Below are positions 36,022-48,624 of a stretch of 64,000 nucleotides of DNA, piece after piece (within the stretch, counting starts at the first letter, position 1; each line of letters begins with the position of its first letter). This DNA is from Megamerina dolium (lineage: Eukaryota; Arthropoda; Insecta; Diptera; Megamerinidae), in NCBI GenBank assembly GCA_963854835.1, contig OY978530.1:23089437-23153436 (forward strand), read 5' to 3'. A model generated the notes under the pieces. It searched no databases and had not been told where the DNA came from. It saw only the letters and a list, made by a program, of their open reading frames with translations. Position numbers and translations under genes: made by a program.

Positions 36022-36250
36022 TGGGCACCTAGTTCAGTAATAAGTCGTTGGTCTTCTATATCGTAAATCGATACCGGAGGCAATTTTAATATCTAAACGA
36101 TTTTTTTTTCAAACGGTGCCCACCTATCGTCGTCACCTATACCTACCATATAAGAGCTCTGTGACAAAGCTTAAAAAAGCGATATCACAAGAATTCTGCC
36201 GTTCGGAAGTGGCTAATGTAAGCAGATTTTTAGTAATACTGTACAAAATA
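36022..36250 (+). mobile_element. tRNA-derived SINE, copy 4 (old, truncated)
   Basis: A diverged copy in which GGGCACCTAGTTCAGTAAT corresponds to the head and CTGTGACAAAGCTTAAAAAAG, TTCTGCCGTTCGGAAG and AATACTGTACAAAATA to the body. It lacks the last 100 bases, has an internal deletion and is much older than copies 1, 2, 5 and 7. Confidence 0.75.
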
Positions 36251-36262
36251 TTTATATTTGTA

Positions 36263-36264
36263 TA

Positions 36265-36306
<42 letters not shown>
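36263..36306. repeat. (TTA)n microsatellite left of SINE copy 5
   Basis: About 14 units of TTA directly before the SINE head. Confidence 0.95.
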
Positions 36307-36665
36307 GGGTGCCGTAGCTCAGTGGTTAGTGTATTGTCCTTCTGATATGTAGGTCGTGGGTTCAACCCCTGGCTGAAACATAACAAATTTAATATCGAAA
36401 AGATTTTTCTTTCGAACGGTACCCACCTGTCGGCAAGCAATTGGCAATTCTTCCACTAGTAACAATTAGTCATGGAAAAGCTTCTAACAGTACTTTGTGA
36501 CAAAGCTCCAAAACGTGATGCCGCAAGAGTTCTGCCGTGCGGAACCGGTTAAAATAAGTAGGTCCCTTCTAATACTGTCCAAAATTTAACACTCACAACA
36601 GTAATGGAAGAGAAGCTCAACCAAAGAACCCTTCGGGGCTTTAAGTGCCAAATATTTATTTTTTT
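36307..36665 (+). mobile_element. tRNA-derived SINE, copy 5, inside an (ATT)n tract
   Basis: Full-length copy with A-box TAGCTCAGTGG and B-box GGTTCAACCCC (closest to the pol III consensus in this window). Trinucleotide ATT repeats lie on both sides (36263-36306 and 36673-36714), so the SINE landed in, or carried along, the microsatellite. Confidence 0.93.
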
Positions 36666-36670
36666 ATATT

Positions 36671-36672
<2 letters not shown>

Positions 36673-36714
<42 letters not shown>
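36673..36714. repeat. (ATT)n microsatellite right of SINE copy 5
   Basis: About 14 units of the same trinucleotide as on the left side. Confidence 0.95.
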
Positions 36715-36717
<3 letters not shown>

Positions 36718-37039
36718 AATATTTATGAATATTGGGTACTCTTAAAACTTCTTGCTTCTTTTATACCAAATGAATTTTAATTATTACAAACAAATATTTG
36801 CTATTTTAATCTATGATCCTTCAAGATTTTCTTTTTGCTCCTTGGTCTCTCCACACTAACCACATTTCAAGTAAAGTATTATTTTGCACCTTCTTACAAT
36901 GAATTTTATCGCACTGGCTTACCATTTCGTAGTAACACGATTACGTGCCATCTACAATTTTAAAATATTTAAAGAAAACTTTATGAAAGCGAAAGTAGGG
37001 AACTGGATGATCTCAAAAGAGACTCGCAAGTTTTGAAAA
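36718..37039. other. No supported feature
   Basis: AT-rich; possibly the 3' end of the minus-strand LINE that follows, but I cannot show it. Confidence 0.4.
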
Positions 37040-37975
37040 TATGTTGCAGCTTTATCTGGGCTGTTAATAAAAGATTTAGCAGCTGCATCCATTTTATCAT
37101 TAATATACGAGTCTTTCCACGCCACTACGAAAATATATACAAATTTAATAACGCCAATTCCAGTTTCTATTGCATATCGATCCGTTAATTAGTTGCCTTT
37201 AATCCCAATATGTGCTTTATTCCAAAAGAATTAGGCAAAGTGATTTTCAGGAAATTCGATTATGGATTGAAGTTATTAGGGTCATATTATGCGTTTGCCA
37301 TGAATATGAGTTGGATTTTAGTGACATGGTTTGCGAATGTCCATCAACTACTATTCAAAGAATGTCAATTCCATTAAAGTTTAGAGCTGCTCCATTTAAT
37401 GTGATTTTACTATCTTGGACTTAGGCGTCAAATCAATAATTTTTGTTTTGGTTTCACCAAATGTTAATTTAGCGCTGACCCACAAATGTTATAAATTTAG
37501 TGTTGCAGTGCAGCATTAGCCTTTCGTTCAAGCTCTTCTTGAGTTTTGGAACTTACAACTAAATGAATATAATCTGCAAAAGCTTGCGATATGCAGCTGT
37601 TGGATAGGGATTAAGATAGCAGGCCATCTAAGATAGTATTCTAAAAAATGTGACCATTCTAAAAATGAGACATAAGAGTCTCATGTCAAGTGACCAACAC
37701 CTAGAGGTCTATTTTGGTCAATCGTCGTTAAAGCTTTAAGTAATTCATCTTCAGTGAATTCTAAATCGTGCTGTGTCTCCGACCTAGTTTTGGTGTGCTC
37801 ACGTAAAAATAGGTGGTGAATGGCAGTATCCGTATTGTCGTCAGAAAAGAAGAGGTATTGTACAATGGAACTGGTCTTTGGACTAGTTTTCGTGAATACA
37901 TTGAAATTTGTGTTCTGTGTTGGCGTTGCGGCTGCACGTCTGGATCTGGATAGGAATTGACAACACATCCTCCCC
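37040..37975 (-). pseudogene. LINE remnant with RT and RNase H pieces (I/LOA-like)
   Basis: On the minus strand, 37690-37960 gives the start of an RT region (HLFLREHTKTRSETQHDLEF, then DELLKALTTIDQNRPLG). About 37570-37600 gives FADYIHLVVSSKTQEELERK (motif C with Tyr where the second Asp is expected). About 37190-37225 gives KAHIGIKGN, the RNase H signature, with DKMDAAAKSF near 37080. An RNase H after RT points to the I, LOA or related clades. Most of the RT core is deleted and stops are common. Confidence 0.6.
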
Positions 37976-38023
37976 TTTTGGCAAGGGAGAACCCTTGCCA
38001 AAATTCTGGTTACACAACTGTGT

Positions 38024-38042
38024 ACACACACACACACACACA
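38024..38042. repeat. (AC)n tract at the 5' edge of an R1-clade LINE
   Basis: About nine AC units exactly where the R1-type element begins. A CA/TA-rich tract follows its 3' poly(A). Confidence 0.9.
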
Positions 38043-38196
38043 AAGTTGCATCAAATGTGGGGAAAAGGGTCACTTCGCAAAGACATGCGATAAAAAGCCA
38101 TTCTGTGGAGCATGCAAAATCAACGGAAAGGATGCGGGTCACCAAATCGGCAGTAGGAAGTGTCCCCTATATCAAGCAGCGTGCAAGAGGATATAA
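38042..38196 (+). pseudogene. R1-type ORF1 C-terminus with zinc knuckles
   Basis: The last 50 codons of the nucleic-acid-binding ORF1 protein remain: CIKCGEKGHFAKTC (CX2CX4HX4C) and a second knuckle-like CGACKINGKDAGHQIGSRKC, ending ACKRI. The stop overlaps or lies next to the ATG of ORF2 at about 38196, the tight spacing usual in R1-type elements. The rest of ORF1 is missing at the (AC)n junction. Confidence 0.8.
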
Positions 38197-41070
38197 TGGG
38201 AGTTGTACAGATCAACTTAAACCATTGTGAAGCTGCACAGGAGTTGCTCAGGCAGACAGTATACGAGTAGAAGATAGAAGTGGCTATAGTTTGCGAGCAG
38301 TACAAAAACTTAAGAGCAGGAACCTGGATCTCTGATCAGGTAAACAAAGCTGCCATATGGGCCTGTGGAAACAACTCCATCCAAGACAATCCGCTCCTTG
38401 GGAAATCCTACTACACGCGGGCGAAGATCTGTGGAATCAATTTTTACAGTTGCTATGTCCCGCCGAGTGTGACGCAAGTCGACTATGAAAGGATTCTAAA
38501 CGAACTAGTGCGAGACGCCAGAACTACTACGCCAAACGTTATAGCAGGTGACTTCAATGCATGGGCCGAGGAATGGGGCAGCAGTTATACAAATAGGCGG
38601 GGTGATGACCTGCTCAAGGCGTTCTCCTTGCTAGACGCTGTATTGCTCAATACTGGCGGTAGGAATACCTTCGAGAAGAATGGTCGCGGATCAATTATTG
38701 ACATTACGTTCGCCAGCCGCGCGCTCGTTCGATCGACAAGCTGGCAGGTGTGCGACTTTTACACACATAGCGACCACCTTGCTATTGTGATTGAAGTCGG
38801 CAATCATAAGCAGATTCGAGGGGGCCTACAAAAAACACAAACTAGAGGGTGGAAAGTGGAAACGCTCGATGAAGAAATTTTCAAACTCATTCTAGACGGG
38901 AACCCAGACTGTTCAAACGACGTGGACCGACAGGCTGACATGCTGTCAAAGTACAAAGTAAAGCTTGCGACGCCGCCATGTGTAGAAAAAGACAGAAAGC
39001 CCACGTACTGGTGGAATCAGGAGATTAATACATTAAGAAGTGAATGTCATAGAGCAAGACGTCTCTCCCAAAGAAGCCAAGGTACGCCGGATCATATAAT
39101 ACTACGTGAATGCTTCAAAAAGAAAAGCAAGGAGTTTAAAAAGGCGATCAAAAGCAGCAAGGCCTCATGCTTCTAAGAACTCTGTGAAAGGGTGGACGAG
39201 AACCCGTGGGGCGACGCGTATAAGATAGTGATGTCCAAGGTCAGAGGTGGTAGAAGTAAAGCACCAACCTGCTCTATCCTCTTAGCAAAGGTAGTAAAAA
39301 CGCTTTTTCCGGCGCAAGACTTGCAACCGTATATGGTGATACCCCCAATAGAAGAAGCAGTGACAATCGACGAGTCGGTGATTATCTTAGCGGCGGAGAG
39401 ATTCGGTAACGCAAAGGCGCCTGGACTTGATGGCATCCCGAATAAGGCGCTGAAGATCGCTATTAATCATAACACGAAGCCTTTTGCCGAGCTTTTTACG
39501 AGATGTTTGAACGAGGGTGTTTTCCCGAAAGTATGGAAAAAACAGCGCCTGGTCCTCCTTCAGAAGCCGAATAAACCGGCGGGTGAGCCAAACGCGTATC
39601 GTCCACTTTGCATGATTGATACGTTGGCCAAAATATTGGAGCGGTTGATATGCACGCGTCTGGAACAACATATAGAAAGGAAACCACCTGGTCTGTCCGA
39701 GAACCAATTTGGTTTCAGGAGACATCGGTCGACCATAGACGCAATTAGAAAATTGACGGACATTGCTGGCAAGGCTATAGAAGGCACTAGATGGATGCAT
39801 TTCGATAAAAAATATTGTGCAGTAGTGACACTAGATGTACAAAATGCCTTCAACTCGGCAAACTGGCATCTTATTATGAGGGCATTGGAGGCAAAGGAAA
39901 CGCCAGCGTACCTAATGCGAATAATAAATAGTTATCTGTCTGACAGACTACTGTTGTATGACACGGACGAAGGGCCCAAAAGCTACGTGGTGACGGGTGG
40001 AGTGCCGCAGGGATCTGTACTTGGCACGCTACTGTGGAACGTGCTGTACGATGGGGTGTTAAACCTTCCATTGCCAAAAGAAGCCCAGATAATTGGCTAC
40101 GCGGACGACATTGCTGTGACGATCGTTTCGAAGGAGCTCTCCCAAGTTCAGAGCATCTGCAGAGAGACAGCTTCGAAAATTAGGGATTGGCTCACGACGA
40201 CAAAGCTCCAGCTTGCGGTACAGAAAACAGAGGATGTACTTATCACAAGCAGGAAAAAACTAGAAAAAAATCACCCTAAATATTGACGGCTACAACATTA
40301 CAATGCAACCTTCGTTGAGGTATCTAGGTGTAATGATTGATGCGAGGCTCAACTTCAAGGCGCATATCGAAAAAGCCTGCGGTAAGGCGGCAACAATGAC
40401 AGCGGCTCTGACGAGAATCATGGCCAACATTGGTGGCCCCAGCCAGAGTAGGAGAGCGCTCCTGGCTAAAGTTAGTCAATCAATACTGATGTACGCGGCG
40501 CCTATATGGGGGGCAGCTCTGCGGCAAAAAAAATACTCGAAGAAGGCGAAGATAGTTTTCAGGTTAAGCGCTATTAGAGTTGCATGTGCATTTAGGACAG
40601 AGTCACAAGAAAGTGCCGGTATTATATCTGGCATTATGCCGCCGGACATAATGGCCTCGGAGTTGGGCAGAGTATATAATAGAACCAAAAGCCTGAATAG
40701 GCGGTTAACGGCAACCGAACGGAAAGAGGAGAGACAGACGAGCCTAGACGAATGGCAAAGTCAATGGGACGCCGCAGGAAAAGGGAGGTGGACCCACAGG
40801 CTCATCAGGAGCGTGCAAGCTTGGGTCGAAAGAGGACACGGAGAGACAGACTACTACCTTACGCAGTTTTTGACGGGCCATGGTTGTTTCAGAGAGTACC
40901 TCCACAGATTCGGTCATGATGACGCGACAGAATGTTCATTCTGCAACACTGTTAGCGAAAACGCTCAGCATATCTTTTTCTGCTGCTTAAGATTTGAGAC
41001 GCAGAGAATGACCATAGAGAAGATAATAAATGAAAGAGGCATATTAGCTCAGCTTAGTCCTGCGAAGTAG
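38196..41070 (+). pseudogene. R1-type ORF2: endonuclease and reverse transcriptase
   Basis: About 957 codons, close to normal length. The endonuclease (38196-38810) shows QINLNHCEAAQ, a Glu in IVCEQYKN, AGDFNAWAEEWGS, IDITFAS and THSDHLAI. RT (39190-40290) shows KAPGLDGIPNKAL, VVTLDVQNAFNSA (motif A), GGVPQGSVLG (B) and GYADDIAVTIV (C, near 40098). The C-terminus carries CSFCNTVSENAQHIFFCC, a zinc motif. Breaks are a TAG at about 38268, a TAA at 39174 in the same frame, and an extra A in an A-run near 40267 that shifts the last 255 codons. Catalytic motifs are intact apart from these breaks. It would nick target DNA and copy RNA onto it. Confidence 0.88.
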
Positions 41071-41296
41071 TGCTTAACGGCGGTCCCGCAGGACACAAAC
41101 AAGCTATAGAGGTCGGAGTTAAGGGTTTAGTACGTAGGCGTACTGGTTCGCAAGTCCAGCATAGTAAGATAATACTGACTGGTCGTGGTCCCGAATGAGG
41201 TGTACCTTTAGCGGACAGTATGATTCGTACATGCCGTCTATGGTGGACGGTATCTAAGAAAGATTCCCCCTTCGAATACAAAAAAAAAAAAAAAAA
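41071..41296 (+). other. R1-type 3' untranslated region and poly(A)
   Basis: About 210 GC-richer bases follow the stop (CGGTCCCGCAGGACACAAAC, GGACGGTATCTAAGAAAG), ending in a run of about 17 A. In this clade the 3' region is what the RT recognises (family knowledge). Confidence 0.75.
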
Positions 41297-42066
<770 letters not shown>

Positions 42067-42085
42067 ATATATATATATATCATGA

Positions 42086-42300
42086 ACGGTTAGGTAGCTT
42101 GGTACACTCCTACTGTAAAGTGGAGTGATCTAGTAGATGACAGTCGGCATTTTTGATAAATTTATCATATCGCTCTTTAGATACTCAATTTTTTGTACTT
42201 ATGTCGCCCACTACTTATGTGCTAATATTTTCCAGTGCGACACAATGAATGGTGTATGTTGTTGTATCAAACAATACAGATAAGTATTTATTAATGTTAC
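42086..42300 (-). repeat. Relic of the inverted-repeat element at 45897-48624 (internal part)
   Basis: The reverse complement of this block matches 47709-47905, with shared phrases CTGTATTGTTTG, CAACAACATACACCATTCATT, AAGTAGTGGG, GTCATCTACTAGAT and ACCGTTCAT. It also contains TACAAAAAATTGA and TATCTAAAGAGCGATATG, which match 48001-48031. It joins (TA)n on the left, as the other copy does. Confidence 0.75.
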
Positions 42301-42745
42301 ATAATAATATGATATATGTATCCCATCATTGTGAATTTTTTTTTAATAGAATAGGTGGAGCAGTAAACTCCTCAAGAACTTTACAAGTGGGAGCAGAACT
42401 TTTTCAAAAATATCTATTTTTGTGCGAGCTTCTTTTATCGCTTTTAAATAAATCGATCTAGCAGTGCAACAATTCCAAATAACAGCGATAAGTACGCTGA
42501 AAATAGTGTATAATACTTGTGCAGTGTTTTGAAAGGGAGCTTTTGCGTGAGTGACACTGGTGACAATTTTTTTAATAAAGATCATTGAAATAATTACAAA
42601 AGCAGGATACGATACGAAAGCAGGATAAATTACGTAACTACGAACTTTGGTATATAACAACCAGTTGCCAATCTGGGTTACCGACAAATATCAATAGCAC
42701 AGACATTGACCACATATATGGTAGCATATCTTCAGGCCCATCAAT
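42301..42745. other. Upstream region of a Jockey-type ORF1, no separate gene
   Basis: Probably includes the 5' untranslated region of the LINE whose ORF1 starts at 42746; its start was not located. Confidence 0.4.
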
Positions 42746-44190
42746 ATGATAGATAAAAGCAGCTTTGAATCTGGAGAAAACTTCAAAATGCCTATAGGCC
42801 ACTTACCGCCTAAAGGGGGAGGACAAATGCAGCAACAACAAGAACAAACTCCTCAGCAGCAAAAACAACAAACACCGAAACTACCACAGCATTCATATCA
42901 ACAACAACAGCTAACACAACAACAACAGCTAACACAACAACAACAGCAACAACAACAACAACTACAACAAGAAAAGTCACAACAAGAACAGCTACAACAA
43001 CAACAGCTACAACAACAACAGCTACAACAACAACAGCTACACCAACAACTACTACTACAACAACAACAACAACGACAGATACAATAACAGCGACAGCTAT
43101 GGCAGCAGCTGGCGAACCAAAACTCATGGAGTAAACAATGCACCACACCAACTATTAACAAAAACCCCAATGTACAGCAGCAAATTCAGCAGCTGCAGCA
43201 ACGGATCGACCCAAATCGATCCAAAAACAGGTCAAAGTCGACCAATATTGGCTATGTGACTTCCAGTCAACTCAAATCAAGCTTTCTTCTCCAGAAATCG
43301 AAGGAGAAGATCAGGATCCTTTGCCCCAAGAAAGAATTTCCAAGACCCCACCAATATTTGTTGACAAAGTTAACAACATTACCTCCTTAATGAAGCTCCT
43401 AACGGAAACGGCTCCTAGTTCCTATAGCCTAAAGCTCATATGCAATTTGCAAGTCAAAATACAGGCATCAACTCCTGAAGCCTGCAAAACAATTGTTAGC
43501 CAATGAGAGCAAACATAAAACACGGAATTCTACACCTATAAGCCTAAGAAGGAAAGAAGTTTCTGGGTGATACTCAAAAATATGCACCCATTCATAGACA
43601 CTAAGGAAATTTTTGAGCCACTCAAAGATCTCGGCCATATACCCATAAATATCTTTAATATGAAACAAAGAAATACGAAAAAGCCTCTCCCAATGCAAAG
43701 ATATCTATTACATTAAGTACCTTTTTAACACTAAATTTGTATTTAAGCCTCCTCGTCCAAAACGGAAAATTCCCCAATGCGCGAACTGCCAGCAGTACGG
43801 TCACACAAAAGCCTATTGCCGCAGAAAACCAGTATGCATTAAATGTGCTGGAACTCACTCATCTGCAAATTGCTCGCGAAAGACGAGAATAGATGACGTC
43901 AAATGTGCTTTATGTGAAGGCAATCACCCAGCTAACTACAAAGGTTGTATGGTGTATAAAAACTTACAGAAGCTAAAATACTCCCCATTGAGAAGAAAGG
44001 ATGACAATCTCATACCTGTCGCCCAACAACAGGAATCCTCCACCAGACCAATCCCGGTCTCTCAGCACTCCAGATATAACTCAAATTCAATTTCATACTC
44101 TCAAGTAGTCAGAAACACTACACAAGACACGAGTGCAAATACCTCAGTCCTACAACGACCTCTGAGACTTCTAGCGCAATGCGAGAAATG
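42746..44190 (+). pseudogene. Jockey-type LINE ORF1 with Gln-rich start and zinc knuckles
   Basis: The first 113 codons are open and unusually Gln-rich (CAA/CAG runs at about 42829-43080). After a stop and several shifts, the RNA-binding end is recognisable: CANCQQYGHTKAYC, CIKCAGTHSSANC and CALCEGNHPANYKGC (43785-43948), followed by a Ser/Gln-rich tail that is open to 44190. Three CCHC knuckles with the HPANYKGC signature are typical of Jockey-clade ORF1. The middle part is heavily damaged. Confidence 0.8.
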
Positions 44191-44269
44191 ATCACGCTTC
44201 TGAAGCAAGTCAAGCAGCAAATCACAACTATGATGAATCTACTCGTCACACTCACGACGAAGAACTTGA

Positions 44270-45896
44270 ACTCTTCAATCCCATAAATATCCTCTTATGG
44301 AACGCAAATGGGCTGTCAAAACACATACTGGAGATTAAAGCATTACTCAAGACCCCACGACATAGATATTCTCTTAATATCTGAAACTCATTTTACATAA
44401 GATAAGAAAGCTCATGCACATGCTAATGCTCAGCTAATTTAGTAAAAAATAATATTAAACTCTTTAATATTAACTCTTACTGCACAGAAGCTATTCAAAC
44501 CACAAACATAGTTGTCGAAGATTGGAAAGGCCCTCTTACAATCTCGGCAGTATATAGCCCACCCAAGCATGAACTTGCTATGAACTATCCTATGATCATT
44601 CTCCCGTAATGGTCACACTAAATAATAATCTTGTTGACTCTCTCTCTCAATGTAAAATATATAAATATGTGGCACTTAAAAGCCCCAAAGGGCTCATTGG
44701 CCGAGCTTCTCTCCCATTACTGTTGTGTGTCTTAAATTTGAACAGTATTATAAGGGACTTACTTATTTTAGCCGGTTCCGAATGGCAGAACACTTGTGAC
44801 ATCACTTTTTCTGAGCTTTGTCACAGAGTTCTTTAAGAAGCTTTTTCATGGCAAGTTGTTACTGTCGGAAGAATTGCCAATTGCTTGCTGATAGGTGGGT
44901 ACCATTCGAAAGAAAAATCTTATCGATATTAAATTTTTTATGCATCAGCCGGGGATTGAACCACGACCTACCGATCAGAAGGCGAACACCCTAACCACTA
45001 AGCTACGGCACCCTCTCTCTCAATGTTCCCTTCACAATTACAAATCTGATTGGAACTACTTCCGATTCACAATATCTTCAAATATTAACTTGAAGCACCC
45101 GCTTAAATCAAGTGAAGATATCATTAAAGCAATTGAACACATCAATAACTGCATCCAACAAGCTGCTTGGATGTCAACGCCCCTGTTGAACAAGTCTAAC
45201 CGTACAGGTATATCTCCTCTTGTTAAAGAAAAACTTCCAGAAAAATGCCAAGCAAGAAAAAAGTGGCAAAAGACCAGACACCCTGGAGACAAGAAAATAT
45301 TAAATCACTCACAAAAAATCTTAAGGAGCTCCTCCAAAAACGAGCACAATTCACAACTTCAATATTATCTCAGCAACCTTGAAAGCAACTAAACATTTAA
45401 AGAGGCCAACTCTGGCGCAATCTGCTATCAGCACCCAGCACTGCCAAACGAGTGAGAGAAACCCTGAAACACATCTACCAGATGGACCCACCCATTAAAA
45501 AGTTTTCGAAATAAGAAGTCAAAGAAGCAATAAAAAACTGAAAGCCAAGAAAGCCTCCGGATATGATCTCATCACTGGAGAAGAGTTAAAACATCTCCAA
45601 AAAGAGGGAACTACTTTCCTAACCTAGGGCAATTTTTGTATATATGTAATGCTGTTTTATTATCTTGCTTTGTTCCCCCGCAGTGGAATGTTGCCCAAGA
45701 AAAAATGATTCTCGCGCCTGGAAAAAGTGCAGACAAAGTGGAGTCTTATCACCCCATGAGCTTACTACCAGTAGCCTCCAAACTTATGGAAACCCTTTTC
45801 CTCAAAAGATTGATGCCAGTAATATAAGAACGCAAACTCATTTCTAACCACCAGTTCGGTTTCAGGAAACAGCATAGCACAATTGAACAAGTACAC
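44270..45896 (+). pseudogene. Jockey-type LINE ORF2, interrupted by a SINE
   Basis: The endonuclease begins with INILLWNANGLSKH near 44280 and continues with shifts (VEDWKGPLTISAVYSPPKHE near 44515-44570). SINE copy 7 splits it at 44654-45012, with the 14-base CTCTCTCTCAATGT on both sides. After the SINE, 45000-45390 is open (DWNYFRFTISSNINLKHPLK, LKSSEDIIKAIEHINNCIQQ). RT entry pieces follow (ILAPGKSADKVESYHPMSLL, LISNHQFGFRKQHSTIEQVH) up to 45896, where the inverted-repeat element begins. The RT catalytic core is not present. Confidence 0.8.
44654..45012 (-). mobile_element. tRNA-derived SINE, copy 7 (minus, with 14-bp TSD)
   Basis: Full-length minus-strand copy. The target-site duplication CTCTCTCTCAATGT lies at 44640-44653 and 45013-45026, the clearest in the family. 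The A-rich side (ATATATAAATAT) is the 3' tail. Confidence 0.95.
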
Positions 45897-45952
45897 AGAT
45901 TCCACAGAATTGTTTCTTTTTTGTTTTTATTAATTTCACGAACAACCATATA

Positions 45953-47602
45953 CAGTGGCTCACAGCTTATTTCGTACAGTGTATATATTTTTATGTACAT
46001 GGCTGTAACATCGAAACTAAAAAACTTATCGATAAGTTTTGAATGTAGATGTCTGTGTATGTGTTTAGTAAACCTAATAAGAAAACGGGGAACCCCAAAA
46101 ATTGTTCTTTTTGTCATGCAAGAAAGAAAAACTATTGATCAGCTGATTTTCAGCTCACATCTTATTTCGTACACAAACTTCAATGTAAGTAAGTTTCATT
46201 CTGCCGCGCAGTTACAAAGCTTTTTTGAATTGTATGAGTTTTTGGACCTTTTTAACTATTATAACAATTTTTATTATTATTATTTTAAATAGTTAAAGTG
46301 CTGTAAATTAAACATTTAGCGTTATGGGCGTCGTACAACGATGGAACAGCGTAAACTGGTAATTAACCATTTTAGGAAAGGTCAGAGTGTGCGAAAAATT
46401 GCTGAAATGACAAATTTAAGTGCCTCAACTGTCCAATACATCATTCAACGCTTCGTTCGCGAAAATCGGTTGGAGAACAAGGGCAGAGAAGCACCTAATA
46501 AGATTTTCAACGCATCAGACGAGCGTTATATTGTACGAAAAATTAAGAAAAATCCAAAGTTATCCGCTCCGAAGTTGGCTGCAGAGGTTCAGCGTGAAAT
46601 AGGAAATCATCCAGTGCTGAAACTGTCCGACGTGTGCTGCGCAATCATGACTTGAACGGTCGAGTAGCCCGAAAGAAACCATTCATTTCAAAAATGAATA
46701 TACAACGCCGACTTGACTCCGCCAAAGAGCATATTATTAAGACTCCTGCGTTCTGGAATACCGTTATTTTCGCGGATGAGTCTAAGTTTAATATTTTTGG
46801 TTCGGACGGAATGTCATATGTTTGGCGTAAAGCGAATACCGAGCTAAACAAGGAGAACCTTAAGCCCACAGTGAAGCATGGTGGCGGTAGCGTGATGGTT
46901 TGGGCCTGTATGTCAGCAGCCGGAGTAGGTGAATTGGTTTTTATTGAGGGGACAATGGACAAAATGAAGTACCTCGAGATTCTGAAAAACAATTTACTTC
47001 AAAGTGCAGACAAACTGGATTTGCGGGATGAATTTCGGTACTACCAAGATAATGACCCAAAACATAAATCTGGGATTGTGCAATCTTGGCTTATTTGGAA
47101 CTGCCCACACTTGATGTCTCCACCACCACAGTCACCTGACATGAATGTGATTGAAAATCTTTGGTCTATTTTGGACAATAAAATAAGAACACACAAGATT
47201 TCTAATAAGCAAGACCTAAAGAAGGTACTGATGGAGGAATGGAAAAAAATCACACCAGACATCACTCAAAAATTGATGGATTCAATGCCAAATAGACTCC
47301 AGGCTATCATTAACGCTAAGGGATGTCATACTAAATATTAAAATCAACTTACTTTGTTTTTAGTTTGAACTTAAAGAGACTGTACGAAATAAGCTGTGAC
47401 ATGAATTTTCCTATTTTATTCTTATTTTATTTTTTTATAGTGTCAAACACTAAAATTTTGAAAAAGTAAATTTTGGAAAATAAAAAACAAACCTTCCTTT
47501 CAAAAATGGCATTTATATTTTGTTCAAATTTTTGCTATATTAGGAATTACGACTGCAGCAATTTTTAAACTGTCACTGTACGAAATAAGCTGGGAGCCAC
47601 TG
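45953..47602 (+). mobile_element. Tc1-like DNA transposon, copy C (1650 bp)
   Basis: Same 29-bp ends, inner repeats and length as copy B, flanked by TA. It landed inside the left arm of the long-inverted-repeat element, so it is the younger insertion. The transposase is frameshifted. Confidence 0.95.
46324..47341 (+). pseudogene. Tc1-like DD34E transposase, copy C, two frameshifts
   Basis: Relative to intact copy B, one base is lost four codons after the ATG at 46324; an internal Met at 46341 restores the frame. A second single-base loss near 46604, within an A-run, splits the protein into 46341-46655 (helix-turn-helix part) and 46634-47341 (catalytic part with D, D and E motifs all present: FADESKF, YYQDNDPKH, VIENLW). 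No single frame encodes a whole transposase. Confidence 0.93.
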
Positions 47603-48624
47603 TATACCACCAGCGTTGCTATGTAACTAAAGGAAAATTATATTCAAGTGAAAGGGAAGTTATATGTGAGTCTATGTTCTGTTGCAACTCGCTTACAAAA
47701 GAATGCAGTTATTAATAAATACTTACCTGTATTGTTTGCTACAACAACATACACCATTCATTTTGTGTTGCTGGAAAATATTAGTATATAAGTAGTGGGT
47801 GGCAAGCGATATGATAAATTTATCAAAAATGTCGACTGTCATCTACTAGATTACTCCACTTCACAGTAGGAGTGTACCAAGCTACCTAACCGTTCATTAT
47901 ATATATAAATATATATTTAATTTGTTGTTGGATGAAAAGAATATGGAATGTAAGATTTTTTTCAGAGAATATTAGTACGTAAGTAGTGGGTGGCATAAGT
48001 ACAAAAAATTGAATATCTAAAGAGCGATATGGTTGATCAAAATTTTTTTTGAGTATATTATCAACCAATATCGTAAGGAATATTTTGACACTTAAACGCG
48101 ATAAAAATTTCAATGAGAAATCAAAAAAATAACATTTTTTTAAAAAAGTGTTAAACAATTTTGCCAAAATTTACATTTTTTTTAAGTTTGTTTGTATATG
48201 CTCTTAGAAAAGTAGTTTTGTAACTTACTCACAAAGTTTCGTAAAAATTGTATGAAAAGTTTGTTCCCAATAATTACTACAAAATAAGGTTCATAAATAT
48301 TAAATTACCAATAAATAATATAAAAACAGCGAATATTGGCGAAATATTTTATTGATATATTTGTGGATACTCAAGGTAAAATATGCTAATACTTATTGCA
48401 AGATTTGGAACTTTGCGAAAATTGAAGGGGCCACTTCAGAAATTTTACTCATATATAAGCTGTATTCTTTTGTAAGCGAGTTGCAAAAAAACATCAACTC
48501 GCATATAATTTCCCTTTTACTCGAATATAATTTCTCTTTAGTTGCTTAGCAACGTTGGTAGTATATGTGGTTGTTCCTGAAATTTATAAACGAAATAAAA
48601 CAAAAAATAAGCAATTCTGCGGAA

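Larger units (their letters stand above)
38042..41296 (+). mobile_element. R1-clade non-LTR retrotransposon, 5'-truncated
   Basis: It consists of the ORF1 C-terminus, a nearly whole ORF2 (endonuclease, RT and C-terminal zinc motif), a 3' untranslated region of about 210 bases and a poly(A) of about 17. It is far better preserved than its neighbours: two in-frame stops and one homopolymer slip. Simple repeats flank it: (AC)n on the left and CACATATATA on the right. R1-clade membership is inferred from the domain style (C-terminal CCHC, GGVPQGSVLG, YADDIAV). Confidence 0.82.
45897..48624. mobile_element. Long-inverted-repeat (foldback/MITE-like) element split by Tc1-like copy C
   Basis: The left arm (45897-45952 plus 47603-47708) is the reverse complement of the right arm (48460-48624) at about 80 percent by eye over roughly 150 bases. 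Shared phrases are GAACAACCA, GTTGCTA, CAACTCGCTTACAAAAGAAT and GCAGAATTG. Removing the Tc1-like copy C leaves about 1.08 kb with no transposase frame. The interior holds two tandem versions of a GTAGTGGGTGGC block (about 47795 and 47980). The superfamily is unknown. Confidence 0.6.

Noticed and set aside
42810..43151. Val-rich and Cys/Ser-rich minus-strand frames
   Set aside because: Antisense of the CAA/CAG repeat in the Jockey-type ORF1.
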